From positions 1 to 12,495 of the forward strand of contig JAEZMP010000696.1 of NCBI GenBank assembly GCA_023442215.1: a stretch of 12,495 bases of DNA. Reading direction: 5' to 3'. The position numbers and the translations under genes are program-made. The first letter of the stretch is position 1, and every line of letters begins with the position of its first letter. The notes beneath the pieces are model-generated. The model did no database searches. It was not told the DNA's origin and saw only the letters and a program-made list of their open reading frames with translations. Positions 1 to 8,681 of the stretch are shown here, piece after piece. The DNA comes from Pseudomonadota bacterium. GTDB lineage: Bacteria; Pseudomonadota; Alphaproteobacteria; Rhizobiales; Segnochrobactraceae.

Positions 1-412
1 GAACTGGTCCGCGCCGGCGCGCCGGTTGCGGCGCCTGGCATTCTACGCGGTGAGGTTGGGGCGCTGTTGCATTGGCGCCTCAGGTGAGGGCAGATCGCCA
101 CAAGTGTGGCTGCGCCCCCTTTGCGGCGATGCCGACTCGACGATATGACTTAACCGTGCGGTTTAGTTTTTGGACCGGGGCTGGATTCGGGACTTGCGGA
201 ACCGCCGTGTCGTCTTCAGTGTGGCGCGGTCGGATCTGCGGTGTGTCGGATTCGCGGCGGGGGCGTGCTCTTCGTGGGGTCGCTTCTATCGCACCTCGGT
301 CCTGCGTCTTTGTCCGGCTGCCGTTCGGCTCGTGCCAGCAGGCCCCACTCGGGGCGTACTGAGCGCAACAGGGCGTGCGGCGGCTTCAGTGTGCGGATTA
401 GGGAGTGATTCC
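1..412. other. Leader region upstream of tolC, no supported gene
   Basis: I see no convincing gene in these 412 bases. Frames that enter from the left edge close quickly (stops at 49-51 and 85-87 in two plus frames). The first tens of bases could be the tail of an upstream gene; in many Hyphomicrobiales that neighbour is pcm, but nothing here identifies it. The tolC frame stays open leftwards to a TTG at 170. That extension is arginine/cysteine-rich, unlike a secreted protein, and lacks a ribosome binding site, so I treat it as non-coding leader. The tolC promoter must lie here or further left, but I cannot place it. Confidence 0.5.
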
Positions 413-1897
413 ATGGGTCGTTCGTCAGGCCGCCGTTCCGGGGCGCTGGCCATTGGGCTCTCGCCGCAGACTGTCGTGGCCGGCGGCATCTTCTCAGGTG
501 CTGGATCCATCTTCGGCGTGGCAGCGCTGGCATTCGCGCTCGGTTGTGGAACCGCTTCCGCCCAGAGCTTCGCCGACGCGCTCGCGTCGGCCTACAACAC
601 CAACCCGACCCTGAACTCGGCCCGTGCCCAGGCGCGTGCGACCGACGAAGGCGTGCCGCAGGCGCTGTCCGGCTATCGCCCGACGATCTCGGGCTCGATC
701 AGCGGGTCCGCCAACGGCAACTACAACACCAGCTACAATCAGGGCTACGCCGGCACCAATCTGGCGATGAACGGCTCGAACTATCCGATCTCGGTCGGCC
801 TGACGCTGACGCAGCCGCTGTTCCGCGGCTTCCAGACCCAGAATTCCGTGCGGCAGGCCGAAGCGGCCGTTCTTGCCCAGCGCGAGCAACTGCGCGACAC
901 CGAGCAGGCGGTGCTGAACAACGCCGCCTCGGCCTACATGAACGTGATCCAGCAGCAGGCGCTGGTCGAGCTGCAGCAGAGCAACCTCGAGTTCCTGAAC
1001 CAGCAGCTGAAGTCGTCCGAAGAGCGCTTCAAGGTCGGCGAGGGCACCAACACCGACGTCGCGCAGTCACAGGCGAGCGCGGCCCAGGCGCAGGCGAACG
1101 TCAACGCCGCCAAGGCAAACCTCAATGCCGCGCAGGCGACGTTCCGCCAGATCATCGGCATCCAGCCGAAGAAGCTGAGCTCCAAGCAGATCGGCCTGAC
1201 CCTGCGGCCGAAGTCGCTCTCGGCCGCGCTCACCTTCGCGCAGTCGCACCATCCCGCGATCCAAGCGGCGGTGAACAATGTCGACGTCGCCTCCTTCAAT
1301 GTGAAGGTGCTCGAAGGTCAGGTGCTGCCCCAGGTTAACCTGCAGGCGGGCGTCAACCGGGCGTACAATTTCGCCTACGGCAACACCACGCAGTCGACCC
1401 GGCAGCAGGATTCGGCCCAGATCGGCATCAACGTCAACATCCCGATCTACACAGCGGGCATGGTGTCGTCGAGAGTCCGGCAGGCCAAGGAACAGCTCGG
1501 CTATTCGCAGGTTCAGGTCGACCTCTATCGCGATCAGGTCCGTCAGTCGGTCGTCGCCGCCTGGGGCAACTTGGAAGCGGCCGAGGCCTCCATCTTCGCG
1601 GCGCGCACCGCTGTCGTCGCCAACCAGCTCGCCGTGAACGGCGTCGTCGAGGAACAGAAGGTCGGCCAGGCCACCACCCTCGACGTGCTGCAGCAGCAGA
1701 GCAACCTCGTCCAGGCGCGCACCACGCTGGTGCAGGCCGAGTTCCAGCAGGCGGTGGCGTTCTACACCCTTCTCGCCGCGGTCGGCGTGCTCGATGCGGA
1801 ATCGCTGCACCTGCCGGTTTCGGTCTACAAGCCGGCCCAGCATTACGATGCGGTGCGCGGCAAGTGGGCGGGCATGACGACGCCTGACGGCCGCTGA
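413..1897 (+). CDS. tolC: TolC-family outer-membrane efflux/secretion channel
   Basis: This is a 494-residue outer-membrane channel of the TolC / type I secretion OMP family. Such proteins form trimers spanning the outer membrane and periplasm and serve as the exit duct for inner-membrane efflux pumps and ABC exporters. The ATG at 413 is chosen because GGGAG lies 7 nt upstream (401-405) and a signal peptide follows at once: basic residues near 3-8, a hydrophobic run around 26-46 and an ASA|QS cleavage site at 50/51. The mature start (SFADALASAYNTNPTLNSAR, from residue 52) is typical of alphaproteobacterial TolC. Two outer-membrane-efflux repeats follow, with long Ala/Gln-rich coiled-coil helices (about 110-230 and 330-460) and strand-like Gly/Asn/Ser segments at about 85-130 and 300-345. 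Length is normal for the family. No inner-membrane partner is encoded in the window, so the exported substrate is unknown. A strong terminator follows. Confidence 0.93.
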   Translation: MGRSSGRRSGALAIGLSPQTVVAGGIFSGAGSIFGVAALAFALGCGTASAQSFADALASAYNTNPTLNSARAQARATDEGVPQALSGYRPTISGSISGSANGNYNTSYNQGYAGTNLAMNGSNYPISVGLTLTQPLFRGFQTQNSVRQAEAAVLAQREQLRDTEQAVLNNAASAYMNVIQQQALVELQQSNLEFLNQQLKSSEERFKVGEGTNTDVAQSQASAAQAQANVNAAKANLNAAQATFRQIIGIQPKKLSSKQIGLTLRPKSLSAALTFAQSHHPAIQAAVNNVDVASFNVKVLEGQVLPQVNLQAGVNRAYNFAYGNTTQSTRQQDSAQIGINVNIPIYTAGMVSSRVRQAKEQLGYSQVQVDLYRDQVRQSVVAAWGNLEAAEASIFAARTAVVANQLAVNGVVEEQKVGQATTLDVLQQQSNLVQARTTLVQAEFQQAVAFYTLLAAVGVLDAESLHLPVSVYKPAQHYDAVRGKWAGMTTPDGR

Positions 1898-1938
1898 AGA
1901 CGGCCGCTGACCGTTTTCTCGCCACGATCGTTCTTCGG

Positions 1939-1970
1939 AATCGGCCGCATCGCGCGGCCGATTTTCGTTT
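1939..1970 (+). terminator. Intrinsic terminator of tolC
   Basis: A perfect 10-bp stem (1939-1948 with 1954-1963, left arm AATCGGCCGC) closes a 5-nt loop and runs directly into TTTCGTTT. It lies 41 nt after the tolC stop and separates tolC from popZ. Confidence 0.85.
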
Positions 1971-2056
1971 GAGGGTCCGGGTTCGCCAGACGGGCTGCGG
2001 GCTGTGGATCGATCCCGGCTGCGTCGCGTTGGTTCCCGTTCCGCGCGTGGCGTCGC

Positions 2057-2084
2057 TTGAGTTCTCCTGTTAACTCTTTATCAA
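2057..2084 (+). promoter_or_regulatory. Candidate popZ promoter
   Basis: TTGAGT (2057-2062) and TATCAA (2079-2084) are separated by 16 nt, each matching the sigma-70-type consensus at four of six positions. They lie in a locally AT-richer patch after the tolC terminator and about 175 nt before the popZ ATG. The rest of the 1898-2258 gap (361 nt) holds the tolC terminator and no supported gene. The promoter call rests on motif matching only. Confidence 0.35.
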
Positions 2085-2258
2085 TCCTTCGGGAGATCGG
2101 CCTTGCGTGGAGCTGTCGCGACAGCGCAATGTCTTGCGGCTCGCCAGGACCTCCGCGGGCGGAGGTGCGTGGCGGGAAAGATCAGAGCCTTGACGGGGCG
2201 GCCGGCGGCGGCGCGAGGATGAAGCCTTCGCCCCGGAGATGAGATCGGGAGGAGCGAC

Positions 2259-3650
2259 ATGGCGCCAGCAAAGTCCGCCCGCGACCAGACGATGGAGGAT
2301 ATCCTCGCATCGATCCAGCGCATGATCACCGACGGGGGCGACAACGCGGCGAAGGATTCCGCCGCGCCGGCAGTGGTCGTCGAGCCGCTCGGCGGCAACA
2401 CGCGGGCGGAGCCGTCCGCCGCGTTCGAGGTTGCGCCGGTGCTGCGGGACGACCGCGACGCGGTGCACCTGGAGGAGGGGACCGCGCCCGAGATCATGGT
2501 GACGGATTCCACCGGCCTCTATGTGGAACTCGCGCGTGAGGAAGAGCGGCTGCTGCCGGCCGAGGAAGCCGTCGCGGACGCCGGGGAGGCGGTCGATCCG
2601 GATTCACCGGAACTCGCCGATGCCTCGGCGCTGATCGAGCTCGACATCACCGCCCAGCTCTTCTCGGAACTCGGCCTCGATCCGGAAGAAGCCTCGGCGG
2701 AGGAGAGCGAACCCGGCCTCGATCCGAACCTCGCGGCTGACCTAGAGGCGGACATGGCCGACGCACTCGCCGGGGCCAGCGTGTTCGCGCCGGCGGAGGG
2801 CGCGGCCGACGAGGACGCCTCCGGGACCGATACGGCTGCGCACTCCGGCCCGCAGGGCGGGGACGATGCCGCTGCCGTCGAGGCGGAAGCGCCCGATGAC
2901 GCCGCTCAGGTGGCCGCCTATCCCGATGCCGACGACGTGGTCGAGGTCGAGACGCCCGACGACGGCGTCCTCGTCGCCGAAGACGAGCCCGGCCTTGCCG
3001 CGATGGAAGACGCCGAAGAGGGCATCGACGCGCTGCAGGAGGCCTTCGCCGAAGCGCTGTTCGACGACGGCGATCTCGCCCTCGAGACGGACGACGCGGC
3101 GGCTGTCGCGGACGACGTCCCGGTCGAGGCCGTGTCGGGCGGGAGCGTAGCGGATGAGGATGCGCCGTTCGCGGACGTCTCCGAGCAGGTTGCCGGCGAC
3201 ACCTTCAGCACCGATATGACCGATATCGCGGCTGCCGATGCCGATGTCCCTTCGGACGCGGCCGGCGAGATCGCGGGGCCCGCCGAGCTTGACGTCGCCT
3301 CGCTTGAAGCGTTTGAGACACTCGTGACCGAGGCGATCGGTGCTGCCATCGTGCCGCTCGTCATGCAGACCATGGAAAACAAGGTTGAACCCGACATGAG
3401 CAGTGAGACGAAAGCCGCAGCGCCCACCGCCGAGGACCGCATCCTTTCCCAGGCGGCGGATGCGGCCATCGGCGCATCCTTCAACGTGCTGTCGCGGACC
3501 GTGGTGGCGCAGAACCCGCACACCATCGAGGACCTCGTGCGCGACATGCTGCGCCCGATGCTGCAGTCGTGGCTCGACGAGAACCTGCCGCGCATCGTGG
3601 AGCGTCAGGTTCGCGCGGAAATCGAGCGCGTGAGCCGCGGCGAGCGCTGA
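2259..3650 (+). CDS. popZ: PopZ-type polar organizing protein (DUF2497), long acidic linker
   Basis: This 463-residue protein has the two conserved ends of the PopZ/DUF2497 family. In Caulobacter and rhizobia PopZ self-assembles at cell poles and anchors the chromosome partition machinery and polar client proteins. Residues 11-23 (TMEDILASIQRMI) match the short N-terminal client-binding helix. Residues 390-460 carry the C-terminal oligomerization helices, with TAEDRILSQ at 390-398 and TIEDLVRDMLRPML from 422, followed by an R/E-rich tail. Between them lies a disordered-looking Ala/Asp/Glu-rich linker of over 300 residues with few basic residues, plus a hydrophobic helix-like stretch at about 347-373. 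Caulobacter PopZ is only about 177 residues, so the linker accounts for most of the extra length. The ATG has GGGAGGAG 4 nt upstream (2247-2254). Position between tolC and valS matches many Hyphomicrobiales genomes. Family is sure; polar function is inferred from homologues. Confidence 0.88.
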   Translation: MAPAKSARDQTMEDILASIQRMITDGGDNAAKDSAAPAVVVEPLGGNTRAEPSAAFEVAPVLRDDRDAVHLEEGTAPEIMVTDSTGLYVELAREEERLLPAEEAVADAGEAVDPDSPELADASALIELDITAQLFSELGLDPEEASAEESEPGLDPNLAADLEADMADALAGASVFAPAEGAADEDASGTDTAAHSGPQGGDDAAAVEAEAPDDAAQVAAYPDADDVVEVETPDDGVLVAEDEPGLAAMEDAEEGIDALQEAFAEALFDDGDLALETDDAAAVADDVPVEAVSGGSVADEDAPFADVSEQVAGDTFSTDMTDIAAADADVPSDAAGEIAGPAELDVASLEAFETLVTEAIGAAIVPLVMQTMENKVEPDMSSETKAAAPTAEDRILSQAADAAIGASFNVLSRTVVAQNPHTIEDLVRDMLRPMLQSWLDENLPRIVERQVRAEIERVSRGER

Positions 3651-3689
3651 GCCGCTGCCCCGCGCGTTCTTCCGGGTTGCGATCCCCGA

Positions 3690-3724
3690 GCGGCGTGCCG
3701 GTCGACCCGGCGCGCCGCTTTTGC
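3690..3724 (+). terminator. Intrinsic terminator of popZ
   Basis: A 12-bp stem with one G-U pair (3690-3701 with 3707-3718) closes the 5-nt loop TCGAC and is followed by TTTTGCG. It lies 39 nt after the popZ stop, so valS is probably transcribed separately. Confidence 0.7.
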
Positions 3725-3805
3725 GTCCACGGCCGGCCCGCTCTCCGCTCGACGCGGTCAGGGCGAACGGACCGCGCTTCAGGCCGGCGCGCTGCGCGCC
3801 TGAGG

Positions 3806-3834
3806 TTGACCGGCGCGCGCGGGACGCTTAACCA
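3806..3834 (+). promoter_or_regulatory. Candidate valS promoter
   Basis: TTGACC (3806-3811), a 17-nt spacer and TAACCA (3829-3834) lie downstream of the popZ terminator and about 130 nt before the valS ATG. The -35 match is good and the -10 is weak. Apart from this and the terminator, the 313-nt gap (3651-3963) shows only GC-rich sequence without a gene. Confidence 0.3.
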
Positions 3835-3963
3835 CGCCCACGGGACCGGGCCGCTTCCCGAACGGCCCGTCTCCCGCTGCACAGCTGACCCGGCCCGCTC
3901 CCACGGGCTTCAGGGTCACGACCGATCCCCGCGCATCCGCGCCATCGACGAACTGAGCCCGCC

Positions 3964-6678
3964 ATGCTCGAGAAGAACTACGAAGCCGCCGAAGCCGAAC
4001 CGCGCATCGCCGCCCTGTGGGACGAGAAGCGCGCCTTCGTAGCCGGAGCCGGCGCCGAGCCGGGTGCCGATCCGTTCTGCATCGTCATCCCGCCGCCGAA
4101 CGTCACCGGTTCGCTGCACATGGGCCACGCGCTGAACAACACGCTCCAGGATATCCTGGTGCGGTTCCAGCGCATGAAGGGCCGCGACGTGCTGTGGCAG
4201 CCCGGGCTCGACCACGCCGGCATCGCCACCCAGATGGTGGTCGAGCGCCAGCTGATGCAGCGCCAGGAGCCGGACCGCCGCACGCTCGGCCGCGAGAAGT
4301 TCGTCGAGAAGGTCTGGAGCTGGAAGGCCGAATCCGGCGGCACCATTCTGGGCCAGCTGCGCCGCCTCGGCGCCTCGTGCGACTGGTCGCGCGAGCGCTT
4401 CACCATGGACGAGGGGCTGTCGAAGGCCGTCCTCGAAGTGTTCGTCACGCTCTACAAGCAGGGCCTGATCTACAAGGACAAGCGCCTCGTCAACTGGGAC
4501 CCGAAGCTGCTGACGGCCATCTCGGACCTCGAGGTCCAGCCGGTCGAGCTGAAGGGCAAGCTCTGGCACCTGCGCTATCCGGTTGAGGGCATGGCCGACC
4601 GCGTCATCATCGTCGCGACCACCCGGCCGGAGACCATGCTGGGCGATACCGCGGTCGCGGTTCACCCAGACGACGAGCGCTACAAGGACATCGTCGGCAA
4701 GTTCGTTGTGCAGCCGATCACCGGCCGCCGCATCCCGATCGTCGCCGACGACTATGCCGACCCGGAGACCGGGACCGGCGCGGTGAAGATCACGCCCGCC
4801 CACGACTTCAACGACTTCGAGGTCGGCAAGCGCCACGACCTGCCGATGATCTCGATCCTCGATTTCGAGGGCAATGCCGCGCTGCAGGGCAACGAGGATT
4901 TCCTCGCCGGCCTCAAGCCGTCGCCCGACCTCGACGAGGCGCTGGCCCTGCACGGCCAGGACCGCTTCGTCGTCCGCAAGCGGATCGTCGAGATGCTGGA
5001 GGAGCGCGGCTTCCTCGAGAAGATCGAGGACCATCCGCACATGGTGCCGCACGGCGACCGATCGGGCGTGCCGATCGAGCCGATGCTGACGGACCAGTGG
5101 TATGTCGACGCCAAGACGCTCGCCGCGCCGGCGATCGCCTCGGTGCGCGAGGGCCGCACCGTGTTCGTGCCCAAGAACTGGGAGAAGACCTATTTCGACT
5201 GGATGGAGAACATCCAGCCGTGGTGCGTCTCGCGCCAGCTCTGGTGGGGTCACCAGATCCCCGCCTGGTACGGCCCGGACGGCGCCGTGTTCGTCGAGAA
5301 GTCCGAGGCGGAGGCGCTCGCCGCCGCGGCGGCGCACTATGGCACCCCGACCGCACTCGTCCGCGACGAGGACGTGCTCGATACCTGGTTCTCGTCCGCG
5401 CTGTGGCCGTTCTCCACCCTCGGCTGGCCGGACAAGACGCCGGAGCTCGGCCGCTATTATCCCACCAATGTGCTGGTGACCGGCTTCGACATCATCTTCT
5501 TCTGGGTCGCCCGGATGATGATGATGGGCCTGCACTTCATGGGGCCGGAGCCGTTTCATACCGTCTACATCCACGCCCTCGTCCGTGACGAGAAGGGCGC
5601 GAAGATGTCGAAGTCGAAGGGCAACGTCATCGACCCGCTCGACCTCGCCAACGAGTACGGCGCCGATGCGCTGCGCTTCACGCTGGCGGCGATGGCCGCG
5701 CCCGGCCGCGACATCAAGCTGGCGACCAGCCGTGTCGCCGGCTACCGCAACTTCGTGACCAAGCTCTGGAACGCCGCGCGCTTCGCCGAGATGAACGGCT
5801 GCGTCCGCGTCGAAGGGTTCGATCCGGCCTCCGTCAAGGGCACGCTCGCCCGCTGGATCGTGGTGGAAGCCGGCCGCGTCGCCGACGAGGTCGCCGCGGC
5901 GATCCTCGCCTATCGCTTCAACGACGCGGCGGCGGCGGTCTACCGCTTCACCTGGAATACGTTCTGCGACTGGTATCTCGAACTCGCCAAGCCGATCCTC
6001 AACGGCGACGACGAGGCCGCCAAGGCGGAGATCCGGGCCACGACGGCGTGGGCGCTCGACGAGATCCTGAAGGTGCTGCATCCGTTCGCGCCGTTCGTGA
6101 CGGAAGAGCTGTGGCTGCGCACCGGCGAGACCGGCCCGGCGCGGCCGGGCCTCGTCGCCCATGCGCGCTGGCCCGTCGGCGTCGCCGGCGCGGGTGCGGC
6201 GGCCGCCGCCGACGAGATCAACTGGCTGGTCGATCTCATCGCCGCGATCCGCTCCGTCCGGGCGGAGATGAACGTGCCGCCGGCCGCGCTGCTGCCGCTG
6301 GTGCTCGTCGGCGCTGATGACACCGACAAGGCGCGCCTCGTCACCCACGACGCGGCGATCCGCCGGCTCGCCCGCATCGAGACCGCCTCGACCGCCGACG
6401 TCGCCCCGGCGGCCTCGGCGCAGATCGTGCTTGGCCGCACCACCGCCTGCCTGCCGCTCGCCGGCGTGATCGACTTCGCCGCTGAGCGCGCGCGGTTGGA
6501 GAAGGAACTCGCCAAGGTCGACGCCGACATTGCCAAGGTCGATGGCAAGCTCTCCAACCCGAGCTTCATCGAGCGGGCGCCGGAGGAGATCGTCGAGCAG
6601 GAGCGCGAGCGTCGCGAGGCCGCGATGGAACGGCGCGTGAAGGTGGTCGAGGCTCTCGGCCGGCTTCAGGGCGCCTGA
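3964..6678 (+). CDS. valS: Valyl-tRNA synthetase
   Basis: This cytoplasmic class I aminoacyl-tRNA synthetase charges tRNA-Val with valine and hydrolyses mischarged threonine in its CP1 editing domain. At 904 residues it is somewhat shorter than E. coli ValS (951). Domains in order: Rossmann catalytic core with the HIGH-type motif HMGH at 52-55; CP1 editing domain with TTRPETMLGDTAVAVHP from residue 219 and GTGAVKITPAHDFND further on; the KMSKS motif at 547-551 within KMSKSKGNVIDP; a helical anticodon-binding domain at about 600-780; and the ValS-typical C-terminal coiled coil from about 837 (DFAAERARLEKEL). All signature residues are present, so it should be active. The ATG at 3964 begins a typical ValS N-terminus (MLEKNYEAAEAEPRIAALW), but the preceding bases carry no strong Shine-Dalgarno. 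The opposite strand is open for more than 900 codons here, which I read as a shadow of GC-rich codon use. Confidence 0.97.
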   Translation: MLEKNYEAAEAEPRIAALWDEKRAFVAGAGAEPGADPFCIVIPPPNVTGSLHMGHALNNTLQDILVRFQRMKGRDVLWQPGLDHAGIATQMVVERQLMQRQEPDRRTLGREKFVEKVWSWKAESGGTILGQLRRLGASCDWSRERFTMDEGLSKAVLEVFVTLYKQGLIYKDKRLVNWDPKLLTAISDLEVQPVELKGKLWHLRYPVEGMADRVIIVATTRPETMLGDTAVAVHPDDERYKDIVGKFVVQPITGRRIPIVADDYADPETGTGAVKITPAHDFNDFEVGKRHDLPMISILDFEGNAALQGNEDFLAGLKPSPDLDEALALHGQDRFVVRKRIVEMLEERGFLEKIEDHPHMVPHGDRSGVPIEPMLTDQWYVDAKTLAAPAIASVREGRTVFVPKNWEKTYFDWMENIQPWCVSRQLWWGHQIPAWYGPDGAVFVEKSEAEALAAAAAHYGTPTALVRDEDVLDTWFSSALWPFSTLGWPDKTPELGRYYPTNVLVTGFDIIFFWVARMMMMGLHFMGPEPFHTVYIHALVRDEKGAKMSKSKGNVIDPLDLANEYGADALRFTLAAMAAPGRDIKLATSRVAGYRNFVTKLWNAARFAEMNGCVRVEGFDPASVKGTLARWIVVEAGRVADEVAAAILAYRFNDAAAAVYRFTWNTFCDWYLELAKPILNGDDEAAKAEIRATTAWALDEILKVLHPFAPFVTEELWLRTGETGPARPGLVAHARWPVGVAGAGAAAAADEINWLVDLIAAIRSVRAEMNVPPAALLPLVLVGADDTDKARLVTHDAAIRRLARIETASTADVAPAASAQIVLGRTTACLPLAGVIDFAAERARLEKELAKVDADIAKVDGKLSNPSFIERAPEEIVEQERERREAAMERRVKVVEALGRLQGA

Positions 6679-6705
6679 CCGGCTCCGTTTCGCGATCACG
6701 GCTTT

Positions 6706-6747
6706 ACGGCCGCCGGTCCCTGACAGGGCCGGCGGCCGTTTTCGTTT
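6706..6747 (+). terminator. Intrinsic terminator of valS
   Basis: A perfect 11-bp stem (ACGGCCGCCGG at 6706-6716 with 6729-6739) is topped by a small inner CCCT/AGGG helix and followed by TTTTCGTTT. It starts 28 nt after the valS stop. Confidence 0.85.
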
Positions 6748-6791
6748 CAGAACGCCCGCGGTCAACTACCCGATAGAGACCGGCCGGCTCT

Positions 6792-6841
6792 GGCTCGCCT
6801 GCTCTGGCTCGCCTGCTCTGTCTTGCCTGCTCTGTCTTGCC
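6792..6841. repeat. 14-bp tandem repeat, about 3.6 copies
   Basis: GGCTCGCCTGCTCT occurs twice exactly (6792-6805, 6806-6819). It is followed by GTCTTGCCTGCTCT (6820-6833), which differs at two positions, and a partial fourth copy GTCTTGCC (6834-6841). Six bases before the first copy (GGCTCT) look like a further remnant. The array lies between the valS terminator and the ATG of the hydrolase at 6895, in its leader or promoter region. Confidence 0.9.
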
Positions 6842-6894
6842 GCGCGCTTTTGGGCGAAGGTGCTCCCGACGCAGCGATGACGGGAGACAGGGCG

Positions 6895-8493
6895 ATGGTG
6901 GACCGATGGACGCTGGGCGCGGGCGGAGGCTTCGGCATCCTCCTCAGGGGGCTGTCGGCAATGGGGCTGGCCGCGACCCTCGCCGCGCCGGCCGTTGCGC
7001 AGGGCACGCCCGCAATGGGGCAGGGCGCGCAGGCGGCGGCGGCGCCGCTTACCGAGCGCGTCATCGCGCTGGCGCCCGCGCTCGACGCCTATGTGACGCA
7101 GGGCATGGCCGCCTTCGACGTTCCCGGCGCGGCAATCGGCATCGTCGGACCGGACGGCCTCGTCTATGCCAAGGGGTTCGGCATCCGGGCGAAGGCCGAT
7201 CCGCGCCCGGTCGATACCGCGACGATCTTTCAGGTCGGCTCGACGACCAAGAGCTTCCTTGCCACGACGCTGGCGAAGGCGGTCGACGACAGACGGATCA
7301 CATGGGATGAAGCCGTGATCGACCTCGATCCGGACTTCGCGCTGAAGGACCCATGGGTCACGCGGGAATTCCGGGTGTTCGACCTGATCGCGCAGCGTTC
7401 CGGGCTCAGGCCCTATGTCAACGATACGCTCGCGGTGCTCGGCTATAGCGGGGATGCGCTGGTCGCATCGCTGCGCTATGCCGAGCCGGTCTCCAGCTTC
7501 CGCTCCACCTTCGCCTATACCAACATCACCCATCTGCTGGCCGGCCGCATCCTGGCGCGGCTTTACGGCGAGAAAAGCTGGGACGATCTCGCCCGCCGCA
7601 CGCTGATCGAGCCTCTCGCGATGTCGTCGACCAGCTTCACCAGGGATGCCATCGCCACGGCGCCGAACCACGCGGAAGGCCACCGGTTCACCGCCGGCGG
7701 ATCCGTGCAGGTGCCGTTCGACGAGAACTTCCCCTATCGCCTCGGCCCGGCCGGCAACATCAACTCCAACCTGGAGGACATGGGCCGCTGGGTGCGGTTC
7801 CAGATGGCGGATGGCGAACTCGACGGCAAGCGGCTTGTCTCGACGCAGAACCTCTCCATCACGCGCTGGCCGCGGGTGGCGATCAACGACACGCTGTCCT
7901 ACGCCATGGGCTGGGTCATCACGTCCTCGGCCGATGGCCGCGTGGTCTGGCACAACGGCGGCACGGCCGGCTTCGGCGCCCATATTGGCTTCATGCCGGG
8001 CAAGGGCTTCGGTGTGGTGGTGCTGTCGAACGAGGGCAATCGCGGCTTTCCCGATGCCGTGGCGCAGTGGATCTATCTGCGGCTCATCGGGGCGGATGCA
8101 GGCGATCCGGTCGCCGCGGCCCTCGCGCAGGCGAAGGCGGCGGAGGCGACCGCTGACGCCCGGTTCAAGCCGCCCGCCGATGCACGGCCGGCCGGCGATC
8201 TCGCCGCGCTGGCAGGCACGTTCGCCAACCCGGCGATGGGCATGGCGACCGTCACCGCCGATGGCACGCGGCTCACGATGACGCTGCAGCAGACCGGCGC
8301 GCAACTGGCACTGTCGCCGTTCGACGGCGTGGTGTTCTCCGTCAAGGCCCTCCCGGTCGGCCCGCTCGCGGGCCTCGATGCCCTGACGGATGAGACCGTT
8401 GGCTTCGCCCAGTTCGAGGCCGATGCCGACGGGCACCTCTCCACGCTCGTGCTCGACCAGGACGGTCAGAGGTTCGCGTTCGCGAAACACTGA
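6895..8493 (+). CDS. Exported serine hydrolase, beta-lactamase/PBP-like family
   Basis: This is a 532-residue serine hydrolase of the class C beta-lactamase/D-alanyl-D-alanine carboxypeptidase superfamily (Beta-lactamase family, PF00144 type). The active-site signature is complete: SxxK as STTK at 116-119 (nucleophile Ser116), YxN as YTN at 208-210, and the third motif as HNGG at 353-356. A C-terminal domain of about 130 residues follows, similar to the small beta-sandwich often attached to these esterase-like enzymes. The ATG at 6895 is chosen for GGGAG 8 nt upstream and because it yields a clean signal peptide: hydrophobic stretch about 13-35 and AVA|QG cleavage at 35/36. The frame stays open upstream to a TTG at 6823 inside the tandem repeat, and an ATG at 6877 is the main alternative. 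Export to periplasm or beyond is expected. The substrate is unknown (peptide, ester or beta-lactam), and I would not call it a resistance gene. Confidence 0.85.
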   Translation: MVDRWTLGAGGGFGILLRGLSAMGLAATLAAPAVAQGTPAMGQGAQAAAAPLTERVIALAPALDAYVTQGMAAFDVPGAAIGIVGPDGLVYAKGFGIRAKADPRPVDTATIFQVGSTTKSFLATTLAKAVDDRRITWDEAVIDLDPDFALKDPWVTREFRVFDLIAQRSGLRPYVNDTLAVLGYSGDALVASLRYAEPVSSFRSTFAYTNITHLLAGRILARLYGEKSWDDLARRTLIEPLAMSSTSFTRDAIATAPNHAEGHRFTAGGSVQVPFDENFPYRLGPAGNINSNLEDMGRWVRFQMADGELDGKRLVSTQNLSITRWPRVAINDTLSYAMGWVITSSADGRVVWHNGGTAGFGAHIGFMPGKGFGVVVLSNEGNRGFPDAVAQWIYLRLIGADAGDPVAAALAQAKAAEATADARFKPPADARPAGDLAALAGTFANPAMGMATVTADGTRLTMTLQQTGAQLALSPFDGVVFSVKALPVGPLAGLDALTDETVGFAQFEADADGHLSTLVLDQDGQRFAFAKH

Positions 8494-8530
8494 TCGCGGC
8501 GGGCATGACTCACGAGGGTTTGTTCGTTGG

Positions 8531-8555
8531 GGAACGGAAGCGCTGCTGTGCGGTT
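8531..8555 (+). promoter_or_regulatory. Candidate EcfG-type stress promoter for the DUF3309 gene
   Basis: GGAAC (8531-8535), 16 nt, then GGTT (8552-8555) closely matches the alphaproteobacterial EcfG consensus GGAAC-N16/17-CGTT; only the first base of the -10 element differs. It sits 38 nt after the hydrolase stop and would give a leader of about 120 nt before the DUF3309 ATG. DUF3309-type small membrane proteins are plausible general-stress genes. Activity is inferred. Confidence 0.5.
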
Positions 8556-8681
8556 GTAAGGACAGGCGCGCTGGGGACGACGCCGGAGCGATCCGGCCGA
8601 GATAATGCGGTCGCGTCAGATCGAAATCGGGTTGGAAGACCGTGGGTTGGCGGTCTGCCGCCCGCCGCAGGGAGACCACCG

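Noticed and set aside
139..169. AACC/GGTT mini-hairpin followed by a T-run (terminator-like)
   Set aside because: Only a 4-bp stem; too weak to call.
170..412. N-terminal extension of TolC from a TTG
   Set aside because: No ribosome binding site, Cys/Arg-rich composition, and it would bury the signal peptide that starts properly at the ATG at 413.
2057..2242. A 61-codon plus frame between tolC and popZ
   Set aside because: No good ribosome binding site, low-complexity sequence, and it overlaps the likely popZ promoter and leader.
3916..6765. A 949-codon open frame antisense to valS
   Set aside because: Its arginine/valine/histidine-rich translation mirrors the valS codons. High third-position GC removes stops from the opposite frame, and it has no recognizable domain.
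6766..8679. A 637-codon open frame antisense to the hydrolase
   Set aside because: Same GC shadow effect; no domain or good start, and the plus strand encodes a complete SxxK/YxN/HNG hydrolase with signal peptide.
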